Assembly (NCBI GenBank): GCA_902792515.1
Contig: CADAZX010000024.1
Coordinates: forward strand, 1 to 33,351
Origin: an uncultured Ruminococcus sp.
GTDB lineage: Bacteria > Bacillota > Clostridia > UBA1212
Direction of reading: 5' to 3'
Length of the DNA stretch: 33,351 nucleotides
Position numbers and translations under genes: made by a program. Below, one piece after another: positions 17,232 through 25,601 of this stretch. Each line of letters begins with the position of its first letter. The first letter of the stretch is position 1. The notes beneath the pieces were generated by a model. The model searched no databases, was not told the origin of the DNA, and saw only the letters and a list, made by a program, of their open reading frames with translations.

Positions 17232-20200
17232 TCAGCCTTTAACGTTTTCGCGTTTTTTGATTCCGGTAACGGCAAGCGTCAAAAGCATCATAAGCACCGC
17301 GACCGCGAGCAATGCTGTCGCGTAAAACTCCTCGCCTGTAGGCGGCGAGATGACCTTCGGCGAAACTGTAAGTGTAGTCTCGGCCTCTCCGTCGTCAAAA
17401 AGGACGGTCACGGTATGGTCGCCTGCAGCAAGATTTTCGAAAACACCGGTTTTAAGCGTGACAACGGTACTTCCCGCCGCGGCCGTGTAATCACTGCCCT
17501 GCGCGAGCTCCCTGCCGTCAATCTCAACTCCTGCGAAGTGCGAGAAGCAAGTCTCATCGGCGTGGCTGCGCTTAACCGTAATAACGACGTCGCCGGGAAC
17601 GCCTTTGGTAACACTTTTAGCTCCGTCGGAGGTGTACACGACGTTCTCCCACGCTGCGTAAACGACCGTGTCGGACGCTACAGGAACTGTAAAGTCAAAC
17701 GGCGTAGCAAGACCTTCGTCCGAGAACCAGCCGGCGAAAGCGAAAGACTTCCTTACCGGGTCGGCGGGAGCCTCAACCTTATCGCCTTCAAAAACCTTTA
17801 CAGGGTCGATCACGCTACCTCCGCCGGTCTCAAACGTCACGTCGAAAACGGTGCGTGCTTCATATGCGTACGTGTAGACCATTTCGACCGTAACCGGGTT
17901 TTCGGTGTCGGGAACGACTACCCACTCGCCCGCTTTGAAGCCGTAATCGGGTCTTTCGCCCGCCAATGGAATCTGATCCGCGATAAGCTTCAGAACGTCG
18001 TCCTCGTAACCGTTAAGAGTCACTGTTACGTCATCCCTGGATCCGTTGTTCCAGGAGCCGTTTTCGACCTTGAATATTACGTTGAAGGATATCGGATCCT
18101 TCATTATGTAAGTATACGTGAACGTCGTGTTTCCGGTGATCTCAACGCCTGCCTCGGGAACGTTGTCCCAACCGCCTTCCTTGAACGGATATGCCGGATT
18201 GTCGCCGGCAGCGGGAATGTCTGACTCTTTAAGCGTCAGAACGTCGCCCTCGTAACCGTCCAGTTTAACAACCATTTCGTCTTTTCCGCCGCCGTTCCAC
18301 TCTCCGTTTTCAACTTTAAAGGTGACTGTCCGGCTTATAGGATCTTTCATCGTGTAAGAATACGTGAAGGTCATGTCGGATACGAAAGGCAGCCCTGTCT
18401 GAGGGGCAACAATCCAGCCGCCCTCTTTGTACGGGTAATCGGGTCTCTCTCCGGCTTCGGGAATCTGTACTCCGGAAAGGGTGAATTTATCTCCCTCATA
18501 ACCGTCGAGCGTTACGACTATGTCGTCTCTTTCTCCGCTGTTCCAGCAGCCGTTCTCGACCCTGAAAGTCACTTTAACAGTTATCGGCGTTCTTGGCACG
18601 TATGAGTATTTATAAACGGTGTCAGCTGTCACCTCGGTGTCCGCGACTGGCGTAACGTCCCACCCGCCTGCCTTGTAAGGATAGTCGGGATTAAGGCCGG
18701 CCTGCGGAATCTGCCGGTCCTCAAACGTCAGAACGTCGTCCTCATAACCGTCAAGGATCAGTTCGATTTCGTCTCGAGATCCGTCGTTCCAGGCGCCGTT
18801 TTCGACAATGAATTTGACGCTCCGGCTGATCGCGCTCTTCATAACGTAGGAATAGACGAACGTCGGATTTCCCGTGATCGGCGTACCGGCCGTCGGCGTT
18901 ACGTTCCAGCCTCCGGCTTTATACGGATAAGCGGGGGCGTTTCCGACCTCCGGTATCTGGTCGGCGCTTAAAGTGAGCGTGTCTCCTTCCAGACCCTCGA
19001 GCATGATCAGAATCTCATCGTTGGACCGGTTGTTCCAGAAGCCGTTTTCGACTCTGAAGGTTACGGTGCTCGAGATCGGCTGTTTTTCCGCGTAGGTGTA
19101 AACAAACACGGTTCCGTTGTCGGTTATAGGAGTCGTAAAAAGCTCCGGGTTCCAGCTTCCCTCCTTGAATCCGTAAGCGGGATTGTTTCCGACCGCGGGG
19201 ACCTGCGACCGGTCGAGGAAAAGCGGGCCTTCGCCAGAACCTGAAACAATTGCGCTCTTCTCACCCGACGAACCGTTGTCCCAGCTGCCGTTTTCGACAC
19301 GGAAAACGACGCGGTAAGTACGCGTTACGCTTACGGTCAGAACGTTTGACTTCGCAGAGCCGTTATATGAGTCGCCGTCGTAGTCGACGCGAAGCCTGTG
19401 AACGCCGGGTGTCAGCCCCTGAAGGTTCACCGTCATGACTCCGTTGTTCACCGTTCCGGTCGCAAGCTCTTTAATGCCGTTTGTTATCTCGTAAACCTTC
19501 GCCGTGCCGCTGCATGCCGGAAGCTTTGTCTCGTTCACCGATGTTACAATGTATTCCCTGTCGCGGCGTTCTTTTGTGATTCCGTTCCAGTAGCCCTGGA
19601 ATTTTGCGGTCAGCGTCACGCTTGCGCCCGGATCAACCGAGGTTTTGTCGGCGGTAAGCGTTATTGTCGGCTTGAACCCCTGAAACACCTCGAAGAGAAT
19701 TCTACGGCGCGCCGCAACATTTGACCACAGAGGGTTGCTTGAGTTGACCCACTGAGTGCTGTTGTCGTTGCTCAGCATGAATGATATTATCTTTAAATTC
19801 AGGACAGAATCGTACGTGAGATTTCCGCCGGCGCTGAAGCTCAGCGTAATAGGCTTGTTGAAATCCTCGAAATGGTGCTCCTTGGTTAAAACCTTCTGTT
19901 TCGCCAGGACTTCGTAACCGGCACGGTAGCACGTTATCCATGCGGCGTCGGGTGTCCACTCGTCGACGCCCGTACCGAACGCTTTCTTCAGGTTGAGTTT
20001 GAACGACAGATCGCCTACGTAAACGGGACGGCCGAGTTCGACCGGATACTTACCGTTCTCACTGTTCATTTCAAAATCGTTGTAATTAGAGATGTCGAGA
20101 AGCTTTGATTTTACAAGCCTTCCCTTTTCATAAACCTCGAGGTATACGTTGTCGTCGGTTCCGTAAGTGTCAAATAAGCCGCCGTCTTTTGTATGGATCT

Positions 20201-21596
20201 CGATCACGACCTCGTCGGTCATCACCTTGCCCTCCGAGTGATTGAAGAAAGCGGGAATGTCATACTCCTCGAAAAACGACACGAGGTTGTCCGGCCCGAT
20301 CAGTATCAGCTTTCCCATCAGAACAGTGTTGTAAAAGGCGTCAAGTGTCCGGTAGTCGTTATTGAAATCGTCTATGTAATCCTTGAACTCAAGATAGTCC
20401 TGCACGGAGCCGCCGTTCGCTTTTAAGGCTTCTTCGGGATCTTTCAGCAGATTTTCGTACTGTTTGTAATCTATTCCCGCCAAAGACAGACCCCACAGAA
20501 TCATGTTCTCCAGCAGTTTGCTCTTGAATTCTTTAAAAGCGTTTTTGAGGTAGGAAAGGCCGATCTTTTCAAGGATCCAGTCCTGCGTTTTACCGATCGC
20601 TCTGGAAAGGTCGACGATTATATCCGGCGCCGGCGACGCGTACTGTCCGTAATTGTCGAGCCAAGTGTTCAGCCTGTCCGTAACAATTTTAACGTCGCTC
20701 TTTCCGTTCGCGCCTGTGAGAAAATCGTGGGCGATGTCGTCGAAAGTCACTATGAGCTGATACGTGGCGGTGTCGAGGTCCTCGATCCATCTGTCACAGA
20801 ACTGAACGATCTGCGGGATCGGAACCGTAACGGACGCACGGTTGTCTTCGACGAACTTATAAAGCTTGTTCCGGAGTTCGACAAGATACTTGTACTGGTA
20901 CATCATGCCGTCGGCGTAGTTCGAATAAATGGAAGCCGGGCCGTTTCTGGCCGAACCGTTATAAATCCATGTGTTGACAATGAACTTTTCCGGTGCCGAG
21001 ACTCCGGTGTTGCCGACGCGGTTCGCGATCAGACTGTCCATATACGATTCCTCGGCCATGTGACGGATAATAAAGAAGAGCTTGTCGGTGCTCTGAGCCG
21101 CCTCCGCGTAAGAAGGGTACGCGCCGCCCGCGAATGCGTTGATGAAGTCGTGTCCGAAAAGATCACCCGCGTAGTGAACCGCCATTCCGAGCGTGAAGGC
21201 AAGGGTCTCTCTCCTTGCCGAACTGTTCTTAGGAAGACTGTTAACGGTGTTAACAAGTTCGTTCAGCCAGTCACCCACGCCGATCCCCGCGTCCGCGTCG
21301 TACGGGTGAATGTACGACTGACCCGTAAGCATGTCCGGATAGAAGTCGGGGCCGAGTGTGCCTGCGCGGAATGCGTCCGGGTAGTCTTTCAGAGCGAGAA
21401 AGTATTCCGGCGGAACCGTGTAGTTGACGCCTTCGACGTCGATATATCCGTCTTTTACGTCATCAAGAAGAATATTCGCGCTGTAACCGTGAGTCTTGGT
21501 TTTCCACGCGTTCGCTTTTTGCGGCACAAGGACCGAAAGGCCCAGCAGCACCGCGATAAGAAAGAGAAACAAAGTCAGTTTTCGCAAAATTTTCAT
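17232..21596 (-). CDS. Secreted multidomain surface protein: zinc-dependent phospholipase C domain, six 82-residue repeats, wall-sorting signal
   Basis: 1454 residues. Residues 1-30 are a signal peptide ending ANA, so the mature protein would begin with Trp31, as in clostridial zinc phospholipases C where the N-terminal Trp binds zinc. Other likely ligands are His36, Asp84, His97, His141-x3-Asp145-x3-His149 and His179-x3-Glu183. A long helical region follows to about 420, then beta-rich segments including an Ig-like domain (about 640-762). Residues 763-1254 hold six repeats of exactly 82 residues; the Trp of VENGxW is at 772, 854, 936, 1018, 1100 and 1182. They resemble tandem adhesin repeats such as SHIRT domains, though the family name is tentative. 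Next come a Flg_new/InlB-like repeat (about 1255-1320) and a last Ig-like domain. The end is SPPTG (1417-1421), a membrane span and KKRENVKG, fitting sortase anchoring of the S/P-P-x-T-G kind. The ATG at 21596 follows AAAGGAG. The role (host-lipid hydrolysis plus adhesion) is inferred. Confidence 0.88.
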   Translation of the reverse strand: MKILRKLTLFLFLIAVLLGLSVLVPQKANAWKTKTHGYSANILLDDVKDGYIDVEGVNYTVPPEYFLALKDYPDAFRAGTLGPDFYPDMLTGQSYIHPYDADAGIGVGDWLNELVNTVNSLPKNSSARRETLAFTLGMAVHYAGDLFGHDFINAFAGGAYPSYAEAAQSTDKLFFIIRHMAEESYMDSLIANRVGNTGVSAPEKFIVNTWIYNGSARNGPASIYSNYADGMMYQYKYLVELRNKLYKFVEDNRASVTVPIPQIVQFCDRWIEDLDTATYQLIVTFDDIAHDFLTGANGKSDVKIVTDRLNTWLDNYGQYASPAPDIIVDLSRAIGKTQDWILEKIGLSYLKNAFKEFKSKLLENMILWGLSLAGIDYKQYENLLKDPEEALKANGGSVQDYLEFKDYIDDFNNDYRTLDAFYNTVLMGKLILIGPDNLVSFFEEYDIPAFFNHSEGKVMTDEVVIEIHTKDGGLFDTYGTDDNVYLEVYEKGRLVKSKLLDISNYNDFEMNSENGKYPVELGRPVYVGDLSFKLNLKKAFGTGVDEWTPDAAWITCYRAGYEVLAKQKVLTKEHHFEDFNKPITLSFSAGGNLTYDSVLNLKIISFMLSNDNSTQWVNSSNPLWSNVAARRRILFEVFQGFKPTITLTADKTSVDPGASVTLTAKFQGYWNGITKERRDREYIVTSVNETKLPACSGTAKVYEITNGIKELATGTVNNGVMTVNLQGLTPGVHRLRVDYDGDSYNGSAKSNVLTVSVTRTYRVVFRVENGSWDNGSSGEKSAIVSGSGEGPLFLDRSQVPAVGNNPAYGFKEGSWNPELFTTPITDNGTVFVYTYAEKQPISSTVTFRVENGFWNNRSNDEILIMLEGLEGDTLTLSADQIPEVGNAPAYPYKAGGWNVTPTAGTPITGNPTFVYSYVMKSAISRSVKFIVENGAWNDGSRDEIELILDGYEDDVLTFEDRQIPQAGLNPDYPYKAGGWDVTPVADTEVTADTVYKYSYVPRTPITVKVTFRVENGCWNSGERDDIVVTLDGYEGDKFTLSGVQIPEAGERPDYPYKEGGWIVAPQTGLPFVSDMTFTYSYTMKDPISRTVTFKVENGEWNGGGKDEMVVKLDGYEGDVLTLKESDIPAAGDNPAYPFKEGGWDNVPEAGVEITGNTTFTYTYIMKDPISFNVIFKVENGSWNNGSRDDVTVTLNGYEDDVLKLIADQIPLAGERPDYGFKAGEWVVVPDTENPVTVEMVYTYAYEARTVFDVTFETGGGSVIDPVKVFEGDKVEAPADPVRKSFAFAGWFSDEGLATPFDFTVPVASDTVVYAAWENVVYTSDGAKSVTKGVPGDVVITVKRSHADETCFSHFAGVEIDGRELAQGSDYTAAAGSTVVTLKTGVFENLAAGDHTVTVLFDDGEAETTLTVSPKVISPPTGEEFYATALLAVAVLMMLLTLAVTGIKKRENVKG
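17835..19310 (-). repeat. Six tandem 246-bp coding repeats
   Basis: Each unit encodes 82 residues with the pattern VxFxVENGxWN-G, a GYEGD-like turn, L-x4-IPxAGxxPxYPYKxGGW and a closing YSY-x5-PIS. The register is exact, with no insertions between the six units, while the sequence has diverged. Unit 1 (19065-19310) is the most divergent and units 4 and 5 the most alike. Confidence 0.85.
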
Positions 21597-21645
21597 GTCT
21601 ACTCTCCTTTCTGAGAAGCATGACAGGCTATACGCCCGGAGCGGA

Positions 21646-21765
21646 AAGGGCCGGAACGCACATTCCGCCTGCCCGCGCAGAAAAAACGGTTCGCGGGAAG
21701 GCTTTTTGAGATTATTTGTATTTGACTGAAACTACAATTAAGCGGCGGTTCGCTTTCCGGCCCTT
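21646..21765 (-). promoter_or_regulatory. Nested inverted repeats in the leader of the surface-protein gene
   Basis: AAGGGCCGGAA (21646-21656) is the exact reverse complement of 21755-21765, enclosing 98 bases. Inside, GCCT-CCCGCG pairs with CGCGGG-AGGC (21667-21702) with one mismatch. A TATAAT on the minus strand at 21791-21796 lies upstream with no clear -35 box. If transcription starts there, the 190-base leader would fold into two nested stems before the ribosome site. Confidence 0.55.
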
Positions 21766-21843
21766 ATCCGGTAATTCGAACTGCAAGACTATTATAATTA
21801 ACAAATATTGCGCGCGCATCACCCGAAAGGGTCATTTTTAAGC

Positions 21844-21883
21844 AAAAAATAAAAAAAGCGGAAAGATTTTCGGTCCTTCCGCT
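21844..21883 (-). terminator. Rho-independent terminator after the LuxR-family gene
   Basis: On the minus strand AGCGGAA pairs with TTCCGCT and is followed by TTTTTTTATTTTTT. It separates the regulator transcript from the surface-protein gene. Confidence 0.85.
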
Positions 21884-21894
21884 CCTTCGGCACG

Positions 21895-24354
21895 TCAGCG
21901 AAGCATGTCTATAAGCCTGCTCCGCCGGTCGATATTCATTTTTTGAAAAGCGATTTTTAAATGGTGTTTGACCGTGTTCTCCGAGATGAAAAGCGCCTCG
22001 GCGATCTCCGCGTTGCGTAGACCTTTTGCGGCAAGTTCGGCTACCTCCCTCTCTCTCGCCGTCAGCTCCTCCCGCAGTTCGGGCACCTCCTCGAGCATCT
22101 CGAAAATATGACTCTCGTCCGCCCTTGTGTAGCGAATGTCGAGCGCCTTGATCTCGCGGATCGTTGCCGCGTGCTTGGAGGCAAGCTTCGGCATTATGAA
22201 AAGGACCTGGAAGTACTTTCTGAAGCAAGCGAGGAAGGTGTAGTTTTTATCCTTTCCCGCGAGAGTAAGCGACTTGTCGAGGTAATCTGCAGCCTTAAGC
22301 GGTCTTCCGATTGCCAGATAGCCGAGCGCGAGTCCGCAGTACATGAAGTTTCGCGTCGAAACTGAGATGAGCCTTTTGTCAAGCTGGAGCGCCGCCTCGA
22401 CTGATGCTATGGCCTGCTTGTACTCTTTTTTCAGCAGAAGATCCGTTATCCTGCACGTCTTGATCATGAAGTTCGTGAAAGTAAGGTCCGAGAGCGAGTC
22501 AGCCTCTCCCTGCGTCCAGAGCGCGCTTCTGCCTGTCTCCATCATAAGGCCGAGAAGGTATCCGCGCACCGTCTCGACCATATAAGTGCCGAGCGTTCTG
22601 TCTCTTAAAAATGCGTAGCTCTGCGCCTTGTTTTCGAGATAGTCGATCGCTTTTTGCAGACCGACCATGTCGGACCGGTAGATCGCATTAATGCCGAGCA
22701 GGAGTGCCGCTCCGTACGTGGCCGTCGCGTTTCCCGACTGTTCGGAGAGAAATGCCGCCTGATAGGCCTGGATGTCCGATTCCTCAAACCGCCCCTGCAC
22801 GGAATACGCCTCTCCCCTGTATATCTCGGCGGCACCCGCACCGTGGCCGTTCGTGAGGCTGTTGTAAATCTTCATCGCGGCGGCGAACTTGTCGGCCGTC
22901 TCAAGCATCTTTCCGGGTTCGGAGTAGAAAAGATACCACATCGAGGCGCATCCGAAAAGGAAAGGCTCTTCCTTAACGAAAATCTTTGACGGCGGGGTCA
23001 TCAGTTTTGCCGCTGCGCGGTACTGCTCGGTCATCTTTTCTATATCAGGGAAGAATTCAAACGCGTAAACGAGAGTCCACTCGCCGAGGAGCTGCCCGGA
23101 ACGTCCGATTTCCGGGTATTCCCTTATCCTGCGCATATGCCTGCCGAAATCGTCAAAAGCGAAGCCCGCGTAAAGAGCGTAGCAGAGTCTTAAAAGCGAG
23201 TACGGGTACCTTCGCTGGACGTCGTCCGAACACTTTTCGAGAACTGTTTGCGCGACACGTGTGTAGGGCACTCCGTCAAACGTTTCTGTTATAAGGCACA
23301 CCGGCTCGCAGGCAAGGATTGACTCAAAGTCGCCCGCGCTGAAATAGCACCCGACCGCGTCTTTTACGTTTCCGATTTTAAGGTACTGCTCTGCGGATCT
23401 TGCGAATACTTCGCTTTTAAGCCTATCGCCGGATTCTTCCAGTCTCCTTCGCAGGAAGCCCGTGAGGAGCTCATGAGGATAATACGCCCTTCTCGTCTCG
23501 CGGTACAGAATAAGCGGAGCGCGTCTTAAAAGCTGAGTCAGTTCGTCTCCTGTAAGAAGCTCTTCGGGTACAAGCGCGCTTAGCGTATTTACCGGAATCT
23601 GGTCGAAAAGGCAGATCCTCATCATCGCCTCACGCTGCGCGTCTGTGAGCTTTAGCCAGAACGCGGAATAAAGCATGTCGTCAAGTCCTTCGGCGCCGCT
23701 GCCGCGGATGTTTTCGCGCAGGTTTTCGAGATACATTGATACGGCCGCCGTCCAGCCGTCCGTATTTTTGTAGACGCTTCCGATTTCCTCGGCGGTGGCG
23801 GAAATTCCAAGCTGGCGCGCATAGTCACTTATGTCGCGCTCGGTCAGCAGAAGATCCGCGCCTCTTATATAACAGATATTCTCCTCAAGCGCGTTGAGCA
23901 CGTCGCGGAACCTTTCGAAATTCTGGGAAATAAAAACGGTCCTGAGATTCGAAACGCCGCATTTGGCAAGAGCGTCGAGGATCTGCGGCTGCCAGCTTTG
24001 AAGCGAGAACTGAAAATTGTCAAAAATGAGTGTGAGCGGTTCGGAAGGCTTGATTCCGGAGATTATCCGCGCTGCCTGCGCCGCGTTACTGCGGTTCAGA
24101 TATCCGAGCTCCTGAAGATTTCTGGCGACTGATTCGTCTACAGAACCGAGCTGCCGCGTGAACCAGAGAAAGCTGTTGTCGGTCATTCCGTCGACAGCGG
24201 TGAACCAGCGTACAGAAGAATCGCTCTCCTGAAACAGCCGCCTAATAGCCGTCGTCTTTCCGTAGCCTGCGGGAGCCTCAAGGGCCGTGAGAGCGCAGAC
24301 CTTGACCTTGTCGAGTTTACGTTTTAGGTTTTCCGAAAAGAATAAACTGTCCAT
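21895..24354 (-). CDS. MalT-type LuxR-family transcriptional regulator (STAND ATPase)
   Basis: 819 residues, the size of MalT-like activators. Walker A is EAPAGYGKT (26-34). A Walker B-like LIFDNF follows near 115. The middle of the protein is helical and TPR-like, as in the signal-sensing arms of this class. The last 61 residues form a LuxR helix-turn-helix: LTAREREVAELAAKGLRNAE, then ISENTVKHHL. Proteins of this class bind ATP and an inducer, oligomerise and activate promoters. The ATG at 24354 has GGGAG eight bases upstream. A TTGACA (24392-24397) upstream may be part of an internal promoter, but its -10 is poor and would leave almost no leader. The six-span membrane gene 79 bases upstream is probably cotranscribed. 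The next gene downstream is the large surface protein, a plausible target. Confidence 0.9.
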   Translation of the reverse strand: MDSLFFSENLKRKLDKVKVCALTALEAPAGYGKTTAIRRLFQESDSSVRWFTAVDGMTDNSFLWFTRQLGSVDESVARNLQELGYLNRSNAAQAARIISGIKPSEPLTLIFDNFQFSLQSWQPQILDALAKCGVSNLRTVFISQNFERFRDVLNALEENICYIRGADLLLTERDISDYARQLGISATAEEIGSVYKNTDGWTAAVSMYLENLRENIRGSGAEGLDDMLYSAFWLKLTDAQREAMMRICLFDQIPVNTLSALVPEELLTGDELTQLLRRAPLILYRETRRAYYPHELLTGFLRRRLEESGDRLKSEVFARSAEQYLKIGNVKDAVGCYFSAGDFESILACEPVCLITETFDGVPYTRVAQTVLEKCSDDVQRRYPYSLLRLCYALYAGFAFDDFGRHMRRIREYPEIGRSGQLLGEWTLVYAFEFFPDIEKMTEQYRAAAKLMTPPSKIFVKEEPFLFGCASMWYLFYSEPGKMLETADKFAAAMKIYNSLTNGHGAGAAEIYRGEAYSVQGRFEESDIQAYQAAFLSEQSGNATATYGAALLLGINAIYRSDMVGLQKAIDYLENKAQSYAFLRDRTLGTYMVETVRGYLLGLMMETGRSALWTQGEADSLSDLTFTNFMIKTCRITDLLLKKEYKQAIASVEAALQLDKRLISVSTRNFMYCGLALGYLAIGRPLKAADYLDKSLTLAGKDKNYTFLACFRKYFQVLFIMPKLASKHAATIREIKALDIRYTRADESHIFEMLEEVPELREELTAREREVAELAAKGLRNAEIAEALFISENTVKHHLKIAFQKMNIDRRSRLIDMLR

Positions 24355-24433
24355 AAGCGACTCCCGTTTTCTAAAAGCGGCTCCGGTAACCTGTCAAGTC
24401 ATATAAGACTCAGCCGAATGTTTTAAAATGAAT

Positions 24434-25285
24434 TCAATAAAGATTGAACTGGCTGTTCTCGAGGCTTCTCAGAAGCTTCTTTTTTCTCTCGGTTGCGACG
24501 CAAAGTCCGCATACGCCCGCGCCGACGGCGCTGATAAGGAACACGAAAAGATCCATCGCCGAAGGTCGCGTCATAATGTTACCGAAGTAGAAATACGCGT
24601 AGTGAACCGTCGAAAAGGCGCAAACGATGAACGAAACGGCGAAGACCCAGTCGGGAGCGACGGTCCTGTTTCTGATCATAAAAGGCGAAAATACGAAAAT
24701 AACAACGGTCGAGAGCGTGAACATAAGCTGGGAAACGAGGTCCATGACAACGCGGAAATCTCCGGCCACCCTGTCGATGGGCTCCTTAGTGAGCTCTATG
24801 AACGCCTTCTGAAAGCCGGAAAGCGCGAAAAGAACAACAAAAACGAGCGAGCCCGCGATCGCAAGGAAAAACGTGACTCTGTCGACGTTTCTGTTTTTGC
24901 GCTCGACAGCCTCCATCTGTTCCCTGGCGTCGTATTCCTGCATAAGGTCCTTGAATTTGTAGCCGTTGTAGCCGGGATAGCCTCTGAAATGCGACTGCAG
25001 AATCTTTAATTTTTTCCCGCGCGAAACCGTTCCCGCGACTATGATCGAGTACACGCCGAGGATCAGAAAGCCAAAGGACATAATAACCAGGTAGACCGGA
25101 AAAGGCAGCCTGTTGGCGATAAATGCCTCAAGGAATTTGCTTCCGTATACCCATGCGGAAGCCGGAATCGAGGCAAAACAGATGATAGCGAGCGCGATAA
25201 GAAGCGCCTTTTTGCCCTTTTCGAAAAGTATGTCCTGGGCGATCACTCCGGAGTCGTCCTTGAAATTGATGCGGTTGTTTTTCAT
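24434..25285 (-). CDS. Six-span membrane protein of unknown function
   Basis: A 283-residue protein that I do not recognise. Hydrophobic spans are near residues 26-46, 62-86, 137-157, 183-203, 212-233 and 244-264. Between spans 2 and 3 lies a charged cytoplasmic-looking loop (about 88-135) rich in Lys, Tyr and Glu. The protein ends in a basic tail. The ATG at 25285 has GAGG six bases upstream. A near-consensus promoter (25315-25343) drives it, probably together with the LuxR-type gene that follows. By position it could sense a membrane signal for that regulator, but nothing in the sequence proves this. Confidence 0.8.
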   Translation of the reverse strand: MKNNRINFKDDSGVIAQDILFEKGKKALLIALAIICFASIPASAWVYGSKFLEAFIANRLPFPVYLVIMSFGFLILGVYSIIVAGTVSRGKKLKILQSHFRGYPGYNGYKFKDLMQEYDAREQMEAVERKNRNVDRVTFFLAIAGSLVFVVLFALSGFQKAFIELTKEPIDRVAGDFRVVMDLVSQLMFTLSTVVIFVFSPFMIRNRTVAPDWVFAVSFIVCAFSTVHYAYFYFGNIMTRPSAMDLFVFLISAVGAGVCGLCVATERKKKLLRSLENSQFNLY

Positions 25286-25314
25286 GGTAACCTCGCGCTC
25301 CTCTTGTCATTAAA

Positions 25315-25343
25315 ATTATAATTTGAGCGGTGTTTAAAGTCAA
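25315..25343 (-). promoter_or_regulatory. Sigma-A promoter of the membrane protein/LuxR pair
   Basis: TTGACT (25338-25343) and TATAAT (25315-25320) on the minus strand, spaced by 17 bases. The predicted start leaves about 20 bases of leader. Confidence 0.85.
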
Positions 25344-25357
25344 TAATCAACTTGACG

Positions 25358-25383
25358 CGCGTTGAGAAAACGCGTTGAGAAAA
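25358..25383. repeat. Perfect 13-bp tandem duplication between divergent promoters
   Basis: CGCGTTGAGAAAA occurs at 25358-25370 and again at 25371-25383. It lies 15 bases upstream of the minus-strand -35 box and 53 bases upstream of the plus-strand -35 box, a position suited to an operator. Confidence 0.75.
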
Positions 25384-25435
25384 GTCGCTCCGGAAACGGC
25401 GCCGGAAGAGGCTCAATATTAAAATTTAATTATGC

Positions 25436-25465
25436 TTGACAATCCGTTTTCCGCGGGTGTATAAT
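25436..25465 (+). promoter_or_regulatory. Consensus sigma-A promoter of the M23 peptidase gene
   Basis: TTGACA (25436-25441) and TATAAT (25460-25465), both perfect, spaced by 18 bases. The leader of about 130 bases holds a perfect six-bp hairpin, TTCCGG/CCGGAA (25512-25529). Confidence 0.9.
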
Positions 25466-25601
25466 TCCGCTTGCATAAAAAAACTACTCGTTTGGAACGT
25501 AAACGGTCCTGTTCCGGGTTGTTCCGGAAAGGCCGCATGCGCGCGTTTTCGCCTCTTAAACAAGGCTTATTCGCCGCAAATTCAAAATCTCGGAGATTTT
25601 T

